Below are positions 23,132 through 32,358 of a DNA stretch of 64,000 nt, piece after piece. Source of the DNA: Rhizopus sp. PT2906 (lineage: Eukaryota; Mucoromycota; Mucoromycetes; Mucorales; Rhizopodaceae); assembly GCA_025529335.1 (NCBI GenBank), contig JAMYHX010000053.1, positions 1-64,000 on the forward strand. The letters run 5' to 3'. A model generated the notes under the pieces. It was not told the DNA's origin and made no database searches. It saw only the letters and a program-made list of their open reading frames with translations. Position numbers and translations under genes: made by a program. The stretch's first letter is position 1. Each line of letters starts with the position of its first letter.

Positions 23132-23411
23132 TACCAGTCGCATAGTATCACATGCTGTATGGAAAACAAAAATAAAACACACAATGGCAACTGATGTATA
23201 TCAACAGTGTCTATTGAAAGAATAGGAGTGCAACACTTACATGTTGTGTATTCACATATTTCATACACTTTAATAAACTTGAGCTGCAGAATATTATAAA
23301 GGCAAGACTGTCAGAGATCAAATGTTGTCCATTTACTACGCAATTTTGACTGTCTCTTTTAAAAATGCATATCAATGAAAAGAAGGGCGTTCTTTCTTTC
23401 TTTATTTTCCT

Positions 23412-23819
23412 ATGCCAATTTCTAGAAGAAGGCCACTATTAAGAACCTGTGATATTGCCAATAGTCATACAGACTATTTTGACTATATTGGCATGGTTGT
23501 CGCTATCCATGAGTTTACTCCAAACAAAATTATCATCACCTTGACTGATTTCACAGAGAATCCACGACCATATGAAAATACGTATTTATCATTTGACTGT
23601 AAATTGGTGATTCAAGCGACAGTCTGGGACAGAAATACAATACTAGCTCGTACTTTGTCTATAGGCGATTTCGTTTTATTGGAGGATGTGATGAGAAAGA
23701 ATGTAAATGGAGTCCTTGCATTCACTTTAGGCAAAAACATTGACCGTCTCTTTGTTCATAAACTTGCAAGATCTGATATACGACTGAGGGATCTATTGGA
23801 AAGAAAAAAAAGTGTATGA
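23412..23819 (+). CDS. Single OB-fold protein resembling the second POT1 OB domain
   Basis: A 135-aa single-exon protein. The segment 'IIITLTDFTENPRPYE', then 'KLVIQATVWDRN' and 'LARTLSIGDFVLLEDV', ending 'HKLARSDIRLRDLLERK', follows the strand pattern and end motif of the POT1 telomere ssDNA-binding OB2 domain. Neither an OB1 domain nor a C-terminal region is present nearby. The stop follows an A8 run at 23803-23810. In the other frame the tail continues 'VYEEESLIEAAREE' to a stop at 23856, which looks more like a natural ending than the short Ser-Val tail. So either a one-base indel truncates the gene or the assembly has a homopolymer error. Binding to telomeric or other ssDNA is an inference from fold only. 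Confidence 0.6.
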   Translation: MPISRRRPLLRTCDIANSHTDYFDYIGMVVAIHEFTPNKIIITLTDFTENPRPYENTYLSFDCKLVIQATVWDRNTILARTLSIGDFVLLEDVMRKNVNGVLAFTLGKNIDRLFVHKLARSDIRLRDLLERKKSV

Positions 23820-23998
23820 AGAAGAGAGTCTCATTGAAGCAGCAAGAGAAGAATAACCTGTTTATCAGCCAACTATCATTGACTCTGTTAAAAAAAGAGT
23901 CCATATATGATTATAACCTTTAAATATTTTTAATTTTCTAAACAGAATAAATACATGCAAATATGACAACAGAGACTACCCATATGCAGCCTTTCTTT

Positions 23999-24254
23999 TT
24001 ATCTTCTACCAGAGTTTCTGGCTTCCTTTTCAAGGTTTTCTCTAAAGGCTTTTACGAATTCTCCACCAGTCTTTGCACCTGTGAGAATAATAATTAAATC
24101 ATGTCAATGTTTTTACTGCGGACAATTTACCCTTTTCAGTGATTGTAGAAACATGGTGATGTGTTTTAGCAGCCATACGGTTGAATAAAGGACTTGCTAA
24201 AAGGCGTTCAGTGATAAAACTAGAAAACCAAAAGTTGACGATTTTTTGAAACAT
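23999..24254 (-). CDS. Small conserved-looking two-exon protein, function unknown
   Basis: Join 24254..24131 and 24078..23999 encodes 67 aa. It starts 'MFQKIVNFWFSSFITERL' and ends 'FRENLEKEARNSGRR'. The intron is 52 nt with GT-AG ends and keeps frame. The N-terminal half is amphipathic/hydrophobic with 'SPLFNRMAAKTHHHV'; the C-terminal half is a charged helix. Size and composition resemble small mitochondrial or membrane-peripheral proteins, but I do not recognise the family. Convergent with the POT1-like gene (180 bp between stops). Confidence 0.5.
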
Positions 24255-24869
24255 GTTAAAGAGTTAAAGAAAAAAAAAAAGTGTGGAAATATTCCAGGGC
24301 ATTCGAAAAGAAGTCTCTCTCTTTTTTTTCTGACTTTAAAAATGGCGATGAACAAAGGAGACAACATCCAGAGCTCAGTTTGACTGATACTGAGATAATA
24401 ATGTTTGGATCAATGATAAAATATCAAGATGTTAAAGATGTCTTTTAAAATAAAAAGGATTGATACAAAGAGTATTCATTCGTATTTATATTGATCAACA
24501 CGAGAAAGGAACTTTTTGATCCATCAACCATTTGACAATCCATGTAGATAAAATACAAAAAAGCTATCTTGATGTATCTTTGTTATCAGTTGGAACTGTG
24601 AAAGAACAGAATCATCACTTTGTATGCTTGTCTCTGAACACAGCGGACATTTGATTTATCATCACAAGCAAAGTGGTTAAACGCGACTTCTATTTTTGTG
24701 ATCCTGCGTCTTCAAAATTGGGAATAAAGTGTATGTTTCCTTTTAAAAAGGTGGCTTATTTGCATAACACCAAGAGATGGACTGTGCTCTCGTTCAATCT
24801 ATTTGTATCACTTGCTCTTTCCTCTTTCTTCCTTTTCTCTCTTTTCGTCCTCGGTTTATAAAGCAAGTA
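24255..24869. other. Gene-poor spacer
   Basis: 615 bp with many stops in all frames. No domain recognised. It separates the small protein from a short Cys-rich ORF. Confidence 0.4.
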
Positions 24870-25037
24870 ATGATGAGTTCCATTTTATCTTATCTGTTGG
24901 AAAGATCTCATCAAGAAGAACTCAAGATTTATACAAGAGGAAAGAACTACTGCCTTGTTCATAAAAGATACTTTGAAACGAGTTGGTGTCCTGATTGTGG
25001 CCGTAGTAAGGACAATATTTGTATATTATGCAAGTAA
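24870..25037 (+). CDS. Short Cys/His-rich ORF (possible zinc ribbon), uncertain
   Basis: A 55-aa open frame from ATG at 24870 reads 'MMSSILSYLLERSHQEE' then 'YCLVHKRYFETSWCPDCG' and ends 'NICILCK'. Two CxxC pairs and an intervening Cys-Leu-Val-His could bind one zinc. It sits alone between unrelated genes and has no recognised family, so it may be a small gene, the last exon of a larger decayed one, or chance. Confidence 0.3.
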   Translation: MMSSILSYLLERSHQEELKIYTRGKNYCLVHKRYFETSWCPDCGRSKDNICILCK

Positions 25038-25217
25038 AAGTAATATTATTTTAGTGTCTTGAATTCTGTTCATTTATCTGTTCTTATCTGTGTGTGTGAG
25101 AGAGATTTATCCTTATTTGCATGACTATTATCATCATTGTACATTTTATTGTTTATAAAATAAAGAGTGTATTTTTCATATGAAAAGAGAGAGAGAGAAA
25201 AAGAGAGAGATTTTTCT

Positions 25218-26354
25218 TTACCATATTGCTTTTCCACAAAATACGACTGTATAGTTATGTGCATACGTATCCATGGTTTCATCTTGTTCTTCGTTGTCAT
25301 GTATACTTTTTGCCAAGAACACGGGTGAAATTCCTAAAATGATCTTTTCATTTTGATCTTTTCCTATACATCGATATTGTGCCTTCACTTGACTTGATAT
25401 GACTCTATCTCCTTTATTCAAAAACCGGATCAACATTATATCTTCTTGTCCATGCATAGGTAAATTCAACTCTATAGCCATATCCACTATCTTTTCTACA
25501 CGCTCTTTCATCTCTTTACTTTCTTTATAGATATTCAAAAGTTCCTTGACAAGATCTTCCACGAGTGCTGTCTTCACTTGGCTGATCTCTTTTGATAGGA
25601 AATTAGATTTCTTTGTCTGGATGATATCCTGTGTTGCCTTGGAACACTTTAGCCTTAGATCAGCAATCCATTCTGCATGATGCGCTCGAAGTAAGACCTG
25701 TTCAATAGATGAGAATGCTTCATTAATTTCACGATTGAGATGAATTTTTGTGAAATAAATACGATAGACAATGAATTCCATCAACAGTTTCTCCACCAAT
25801 AATGCCACCAAGACCGAATCTATTTTATCTCCAGATAGCTTAAATAGCTCATTGAGCGACTCATTTTCATTTGGCCAGCGTTGAAGAAAATAACGATAAA
25901 TAAACATCGGTCCTTCCTCGATCTTTAAGAATGATTTTAATTGAAGTGGTAAATTGGATAGTTTCCCACTCAACTTGGCAAGCTTGGCTTGAATTGTCGA
26001 ATAGTCATCATCAGTGACTTTAATAGACTTTGTCGATTGATATAGTTTTCCCTGTACGTCCTTTATTTCTGCGCTCACGTTTTGTAATTTTCTTCTGGTT
26101 GCCGTCAACCGCTCCTTTTTTTCCAAAATATTTTGTTCCATCTCTTTCATCTTTAAGCTCTTTAGTTTTAGCTGATTTTCCAATTCTTTCATCTTTATAT
26201 CCATAACTTCAAAGCTCTTGACGAGCATTTGTTCATTTTCGACGTTCTTTGGCTTGGATTTGCTGGGTGCAGTACTGTCTTTATTATTCTTCACATCCAT
26301 ACGATTTTCATCGACTATGACAGTAGTGGAAAGTGTGTTGTTTTTGTCAAGCAT
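25218..26354 (-). CDS. Coiled-coil protein of unknown, probably lineage-restricted family
   Basis: A single exon encodes 378 aa. Residues 1-45 are polar. A heptad-rich coiled coil runs about 45-140 ('KELENQLKLKSLKMKEMEQ'). The central and C-terminal part is helical, with 'LPLQLKSFLKIEEGP', 'VYRIYFTKIHLNREINEAF' and 'LLRAHHAEWIADLRLKC'. There is no signal peptide or membrane helix, and I recognise no catalytic motif. The long intact frame and even codon use make it a real gene. It shares its strand with ERG10, which ends 471 bp further upstream. No function is proposed. Confidence 0.75.
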   Translation of the reverse strand: MLDKNNTLSTTVIVDENRMDVKNNKDSTAPSKSKPKNVENEQMLVKSFEVMDIKMKELENQLKLKSLKMKEMEQNILEKKERLTATRRKLQNVSAEIKDVQGKLYQSTKSIKVTDDDYSTIQAKLAKLSGKLSNLPLQLKSFLKIEEGPMFIYRYFLQRWPNENESLNELFKLSGDKIDSVLVALLVEKLLMEFIVYRIYFTKIHLNREINEAFSSIEQVLLRAHHAEWIADLRLKCSKATQDIIQTKKSNFLSKEISQVKTALVEDLVKELLNIYKESKEMKERVEKIVDMAIELNLPMHGQEDIMLIRFLNKGDRVISSQVKAQYRCIGKDQNEKIILGISPVFLAKSIHDNEEQDETMDTYAHNYTVVFCGKAIW

Positions 26355-26824
26355 TTATTGTTTCAATAAGAAAAAGAGAAAGAAAGAGAATGAACTAAAA
26401 AAAAAAAAAAAAAAGTTGCAAAGCCAAGAGACATTAGTGCAACATTACAGTTGTACGCTCTCGTTTTAAGAGGCTGTGCCTGAAATAATAAAACAAGCCT
26501 TATTTTTCTTAACCCACTATCTCTCCCCCAAAGTTTTGTCGTATATGCATATTGAATATAGCTTTACTTTATCTTCATGTAAGGAAAAAAAAAAAAAAAA
26601 AAAGATGGTATAACTGAAATAAATGCTAGTGTAGTGAACACCTTGGATGCTTATGAAATCACAAACAAAGTAACAGTTAATGATTTGTCAAGACGACAGC
26701 TGTTCTATTTCATTTCTCAATCAAGGAACATTATTATTTATCGATAGGAAAAATAAGGGGAATAATGACTCTTTTTTTTTCAGTGAAAGAAAAAGAGAGA
26801 AAATTAATTTTTACATGATTCTTT
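26355..26824. other. Spacer between ERG10 and the coiled-coil gene
   Basis: 470 bp, A/T-rich with A-runs near 26399-26414 and 26585-26603. It holds the ERG10 3' end and the promoter of the coiled-coil gene. No gene seen. Confidence 0.4.
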
Positions 26825-28243
26825 TTATACTCTTTCAAGAACAACAGCAACACCCTAAAATAAAAAAAAATGATTAGTAAAAGAAGCAACTACAATTGTT
26901 TATCCTTACCTGTCCACCACCGATACAAGCAGAGCCTACAGCATACTTGTTCTTTGTACGTTGAAGAGCATGAGATAAATGAGTCAAGATACGAGCACCT
27001 GAGGCACCAAGAGGATGACCAACAGCAATAGCACCACCGCTACAGTTTGTGATCTCTCTTTCCAACTTGAGCTCCTTTTCACAGGCCAAATATTGTGCAG
27101 CAAAAGCTTCATTGATTTCAATCAAATCCATTTGCTTTAATTCTAAATTGCCACGCTTCAATGCACCAGTAATAGCAGGGACTGGACCGATACCCATCAA
27201 TGTAGGTTCAACGGCAGATGCTTGCCAGCTCACAACACGAGCGAGGGGATTCAAACCGTATTTTTCAACTGCTTCACCACTAGCAAGGATCAAGGCTGCG
27301 GCACCATCGTTAATACCGGAAGCATTAGCTGCTGTCACCACACCGTCCTTCTTGAAGACAGGCTTTAATTTTGTCAAGTTCTCTAATTGTAAGCCAAAAC
27401 GAGGATGTTCATCTTCAGTAACAAGCTCAGGACCCTTGCGTCCCTTGACTTCGACAGGAATAATCTCATCCTTAAATACTCCACCCTTGGCAGCTAATGA
27501 ATATAGGTTACTATCCTGCTCTCTTCATCTATGTATTTTCTGCATTTACCTTTTTCATATCTATTTTGACTGGCAAGAGCAAACTCATCACATGCTTCTC
27601 TACTAATACCGTATTTCTCGGCTAAATTTTCAGCAGTGATACCCATTGGTGTAGGCTTAGGGTATTGATCGACCAATGCAGTCCAAAGAGAATCTTGAAG
27701 CTTAGGATCTTGTCCCAACTTGATTCCCCATCGAGAGCTTCCTGATAAAGTAAAGGGTGACAACGACATGTTTTCAGCACCACCAGCTAAAACGATCTCA
27801 CTTTCGCCCAAAATGATCTCATGAGCGGCATTGACAACACTTTGAAGACCTGAACCACAAAGACGGTTGACGGTCAAGGCAGGAACTGTGACAGGCAAAC
27901 CAGCACGATGACCGATGTGACGTGCAACATAGGCACCAGCAGGGTCGGTCTGAAGGACGTTACCAAAGATGACAGAGTCAATAGGAACTTCCTTTGGAAG
28001 TGCAGCAATAGCAGCTTTGGAGGCCAAACCACCCAATTCGGAAGCTACAGTGTCTCGTCAGTTTTTTTTTTGGTCTTTATTAGATATGCAAGTGATAGTA
28101 TACCTGTAAAATCCTTCAACTTTCCACCAAAGGTACCAAAAGGGGTTCTAAGTTTGATACAAATAGATGTAAGAAAATAACTAATAAAAAGAGTACCCAG
28201 CTTACCTTTTAGCTGATACAATAAAGACTTGTCTAAGGGCCAT
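26825..28243 (-). CDS. ERG10: Acetyl-CoA C-acetyltransferase (thiolase II, ERG10)
   Basis: Condenses two acetyl-CoA to acetoacetyl-CoA, the first step of the mevalonate/ergosterol pathway. Five exons: 28243..28206, 28147..28104, 28044..27550, 27493..26910, 26854..26825; 396 aa, the normal length. Start: 'MALRQVFIVSAKRTPFGTF'. Catalytic features: the nucleophile Cys in 'NRLCGSGLQS', the 'NEAFAAQ' loop, the His in 'GHPLGASGAR', and the second Cys in 'SACIGGGQG'. The last exon holds only 9 codons ('GVAVVLERV'). The C-terminus is not a peroxisomal SKL signal and the N-terminus is not a clear presequence, so a cytosolic ERG10-type enzyme is likely. Two short exons at the 5' end (38 and 44 nt) are easily missed. 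Confidence 0.96.
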
Positions 28244-29831
28244 TTCTATCGTTTAAAGAAAGAAAAGAAAGAGAAAAAGAGACATCGGTTATTCAAATAA
28301 ATGCATTGTGTGTGAATCACCAATAAACATGTGAATCCTTGTCAGGTCAAAAGAAGCCAGTCAAAAAAAAGGTTGGGTTTGAATATTAAGATTTCGTACA
28401 ATGAAGCAGTCAGAGTTTTTTGAAAGGGGTAACTTTTTTTTTTTTTTTTTACTACGCAAGATATGTCAATGATGCATAAAGATAATTCAGCAAATGAATG
28501 CTTCCAAATAAAACAGAACGATATCTAGTCTTCTTTAGAAATATCAAAAGAAGAATAGAGAAAGGGAACATGTATGTGATGTAGACAATGATCGCTTTTA
28601 TTAAAATATGGTGTTTATTGAGCGCATCACCCATCTTTATGTTCTCTTTTTCTCTAATGCTAACTCTTAAGAATAAGACCTGAGTGTGAGAATTAATGTA
28701 CAAGCGATCCGGGACATCATTAATGTATATTGGATTACTTACAAAGGAAAGAGAGGTCCGATGTTGTTATGAGGGGATCTTTTTATATTTCAACAATCAT
28801 ATCTTTTTGGCCGTTGTTCATTTTAGGACGTTATTTAATTCGAGTTGTTAAAAAAAGGCGTGATGAATACGCGATATTCGTATAAAAAATATAAACTCAT
28901 ACTTATTGTGCGAGTGTCTTTATGACAGTTTCTTATTGAGGAAGAGAGACAAGCATCCGTTCCTGTACGGTCCATGTATGCTATGAGTTACCATTTGTGG
29001 TGAACGCGGATATTCTTCATTTAGGGCCCGAAGCACTATGCTTAGTGGGGTTTACTTATAGTGCTGCGTAACAAACGCCATCATGGCGTAATTCCATAGC
29101 GCGCGGGAACAGAGGGAAGAAGCACAAAACGTTGCTTGAAAGAAGAAATCTCAGCGGAAGAACAGGTAGCACAACAAGGAGTAAACTTTACCAAAATGTT
29201 GAGCAAAAAACCCCTTTTTTTGCTCTTGAAACGTGCACTTGTTTAGATTGCTGTAATGGGTTACGCTCAAGCCACAAAAGAGTACCGAACGGATCTAAAT
29301 AAATGTAGAAACGTGACGGCCCTGCATAAAGTACAGGTAGGACCAAACTAGATGACTCTAGGCATTTAGAGTCCACAACCCTTCACTAAGCTTAAATCTT
29401 TGCTACTTGAGGGCATCATTTAGAATATACTTTTTAAATATAACACATCTACAATCTATATGTAGGGGGCCGTGCCTCTTATATGGCATGCAACAATTTG
29501 CCACTTTTGCCCAGTAAAGTCGGTATGTTCATAAAAGTGTACTGTTACACATCAAGCATATCCTTTCATCATCGTTGCTTAAGTTGTATAACTGATCAAT
29601 AAGGCTAGTGTTTACATCACCCATAGACTAAAGATGATAATAGCGTTTGTTTAGATGGTACCATTAGATATATAACAGTGACTCAAAACAGGCAATGCTT
29701 CTCGACGAATTGATTTGTCATTATAGAACATGGTTTATTATTATAGAAATGTACACATTAAAAAAAAGAATAGATATATGCATAAATATGAACAATTACA
29801 AAAAGGAAGCAGAATATACACAATATTCATA
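28244..29831. other. Long gene-poor stretch
   Basis: About 1.6 kb with no convincing gene. A T18-19 run sits near 28434-28450. An 8-bp perfect inverted repeat (29032..29039 with 29058..29065, agcactat/atagtgct) could form a small hairpin. Neither a transposase motif nor a tRNA was recognised. Confidence 0.4.
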
Positions 29832-30473
29832 TTAAAAGTCTGTATCCAAATGAAGCTTTGCCTTCACCTTTGCCTTGTACTTTTCTGCTGCTGATAATAG
29901 AGGAGCATCATGTAAGCAAGCAATGGGTATTAATTCATCATCTCCTTCTTCTTCTTCATCACTTAGTAAATTGATATTATTGTTCAATCTTGTGGAAAGT
30001 TGTGAAATAGGTTCATCGTCATCATCATCATCTTCTTCTGAGCTTGTGATAGAAGCAGCAGGTTTATAAGTACTACAACGCTTCATGCTTCTCCAAGATG
30101 CTCTGGTAGCTAATGAATCTGTAGGTGATAAAGGTGGCGGTGATACCGGAGGCGATTGCTCGAAATGGCTTTGCTGTATCCAAGTGGAGATAGGTCTACG
30201 GCCTAATGGGTGCGATTCTTCCTTTGGACGACGACTTGGGACCATCATGGATACTCTTCTTTGCCTCTGATCAACAGAGGGTATACAAGGTGAATATGGA
30301 TCAAAGCAAGAAATAACAGAACTTTCAATAGGCTGCGTGATGCCAGATCCAAGAGACGACAGAGGCAGCAGTTGCACTTCTTCTTCCTTTTTACCTTTGA
30401 ATAAGAATGATAACGGGAATGGCTTTCTTGACCTGTTTAATGTTGGCTTTCTGCTTTGAAAGTATTCAGACAT
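29832..30473 (-). CDS. Disordered Ser/Pro/acidic protein, unknown function
   Basis: A single exon encodes 213 aa. The N-terminus is basic (MSEYFQSRKPTLNRSRKPF). The middle has Pro-Ser clusters ('SPPVSPPPLSPTDSL') and 'RRVSMMVPSRRPKEE', and an Asp/Glu run of about eight acids follows. The C-terminus is a charged helix ('SAAEKYKAKVKAKL'). Many Ser/Thr-Pro and Arg-Arg-x-Ser sites suggest a phosphorylated regulatory or scaffold protein, which is inference only. No domain recognised. The long open frame with biased composition supports a real gene. Confidence 0.6.
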   Translation of the reverse strand: MSEYFQSRKPTLNRSRKPFPLSFLFKGKKEEEVQLLPLSSLGSGITQPIESSVISCFDPYSPCIPSVDQRQRRVSMMVPSRRPKEESHPLGRRPISTWIQQSHFEQSPPVSPPPLSPTDSLATRASWRSMKRCSTYKPAASITSSEEDDDDDDEPISQLSTRLNNNINLLSDEEEEGDDELIPIACLHDAPLLSAAEKYKAKVKAKLHLDTDF

Positions 30474-31172
30474 AATGAAATGATCCTTGAGAAAAGAAAA
30501 AAATACTCCCCTTTTGATTTAAATACTTTCAATTTTGATGGGCCATCATTTTTCGTTATCCGACATGTCACAGAATAATAAAAATGGCAAGCATGACGTT
30601 CAATGTGTATATGCATTGAGCTTATTTCATCAATCCCTGCTTACATCATTTTCAAGCACTGTCATATCAACTACAGCTATTTTATCGTTCTATCTATTAC
30701 GTCGCGTCTATATTTATTGATCATTCCTGATGAATAATTTACTGCCACTGCTACGGTAAAAGAGCCAAGATTTTGCTTAGCATAAGTTAGGATTACTAAA
30801 CAACCGAGTGCAACATGATTGACATTAGTCAAAAATCGAGGCTTTGCTTTAGAGCAACCCGCGGGTAACTCTGACCCCTAGTCTACGCCCAGTAACCCTC
30901 GGTAGTGCAATGCCGTGGTTCCTTTTTGTTTGTGATTATTATTTTTTGGTTTCAAAATATCCCTGGAAACGGATAAAATAGTTGATTGCTGATGTTCAAA
31001 TAGACATGATACGGTAAAAGTATTGTTTATTGTTTGCGCTGACAATTAATGTATACCGTAAATGTATTCACAATGCAAAAGCGATACAACAATAAAACAA
31101 ATAATCAATGTGCAATATAATAAAACGACTTCTTTAAGCTCAAATGGACTTACACTGACTTGCTCAGAAGAA

Positions 31173-31232
31173 AAAGGTTGAACTGTTGTAGGTTGAACTG
31201 CTGTAGTCTGAGCTGTTGTGGGTTGAACTGAC
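31173..31232. repeat. Four degenerate copies of a 15-bp repeat
   Basis: The unit is close to 'ggttgaactgttgta', present about four times in a row with one or two changes per copy. On the minus strand it reads as repeats of Val-Gln-Pro-Thr-Thr. The surrounding frame is short, so coding status is doubtful. Confidence 0.6.
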
Positions 31233-31504
31233 AGCATGGCGAGTTTGCATTTCAAAATGGGAAAGATATTGATAGCGTTGTATTAGTGAGTAGACTCAGG
31301 TACTCTAAATTTTAATGACGATAAAGTCGGAGCCTGAGTCAATGTGCGTTAAAGCGGCATTTTTTCTCAATCTTCAAAATGATGTCGTGCGATCCTTCAC
31401 CATTTCTAATGAAGCCATAACCCCTTAAAAAAGTGTTTAAAGCATCATGTATTCAGGACGAATATTGTCCTCCATCAAAAATTAAATCACCACCTTCAGA
31501 GATC

Positions 31505-31981
31505 TCACCTTTTACGATGTCGACTGCACCAAGTTTTTACGACTGTAAGCTGTGGGGTATTCAGTAGAGCATACCAATTGCTTAATCTGTGAAACCAAAC
31601 CAAGTAGAGCCCCTGAGTGACTACTGATGATTTCTTCTGTAGCGGGAAAAAACATCGGAAGGAGCCTTGTGCATATGGCATACGTATGTCGAAGGATTGC
31701 TGAGAAACTTCTTTGAACTTTTGATTTCCTTGACAATAGGCCGCAATGGCCGATTTCTGCTTTTGTACAAAGTCGACTAACGATGGATTCGGGGCATTTT
31801 GAAAATACGGTTTAAATACTATCAGATTCTCATTAATAAAAAGAAAATATAAAGCATTATCTTGCACATTTCCAAGATACCAACAATGAAGACTGGATTG
31901 AGCAACCTGGACAACCTCCACCATGCATTGGATCACCCAAACTTTCGCAATATAATCAACACGTATCCTTCTTTTGCGCAC
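31505..31981 (-). pseudogene. Possible frameshifted coding relic, family unknown
   Basis: One minus-strand frame is open for 158 codons ('LHCWYLGNVQDNALYFLF', 'NPSLVDFVQKQKSAIAAYC'). From about 31736 the neighbouring frame looks more protein-like ('LLPMFFPATEEIISSHSGAL', 'LVSQIKQLVCSTEYP'). A single frameshift near 31735 would join the two. I do not recognise the family, and there is no clear start. It may be the decayed end of a host gene or of a transposon. Confidence 0.3.
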
Positions 31982-32358
31982 TTCAGCTTTTATTTCTTTG
32001 TGTATATGGTGACTTTAGTTTTTGCTTGTCATTATCTTGCAAATACGATAAAGTATCACATGTCAAATCGTAGTAGCAATTGACTACTTAATAAATTGTT
32101 ATTCTCAGTTGCCGCTCAACTTTTCTCAATGAGCAAACATGCTCTCATTTTATTTGGAAAAAAAAAACACAGTATGATTAGCAGCAGAAAGAAAGAAAGA
32201 GAGAAGGGATAGAATGAGATTTGAGTTGTGTCTTGGGATTTAGATAAAAGGGCAAACCAACACGAGATTCTATTCATAAAAAGTAATATTTTCATATTGT
32301 CAATAGTCGATCTCTCCCTATTTTTTTTCTTGTTCTTTTCTTCCCTGCCATTTTTTTT

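Larger units (their letters stand above)
22546..23411. other. Intergenic region with a diverged inverted repeat
   Basis: 866 bp without a gene. It contains an approximately 80-bp imperfect inverted repeat (listed separately). Open frames on both strands across the two arms look alike only because the arms are related. Confidence 0.5.
30474..32358. other. Long gene-poor stretch with coding relics
   Basis: About 1.9 kb upstream of CEP104. It holds a small 15-bp tandem repeat (31173..31232) and a possible frameshifted coding relic on the minus strand (31505..31981). The remainder has stops in all frames. Confidence 0.4.

Noticed and set aside
29031..29066. tRNA or structured RNA at the agcactat/atagtgct hairpin
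   Set aside because: Only one 8-bp stem with an 18-nt loop; no tRNA A/B-box or extended structure.
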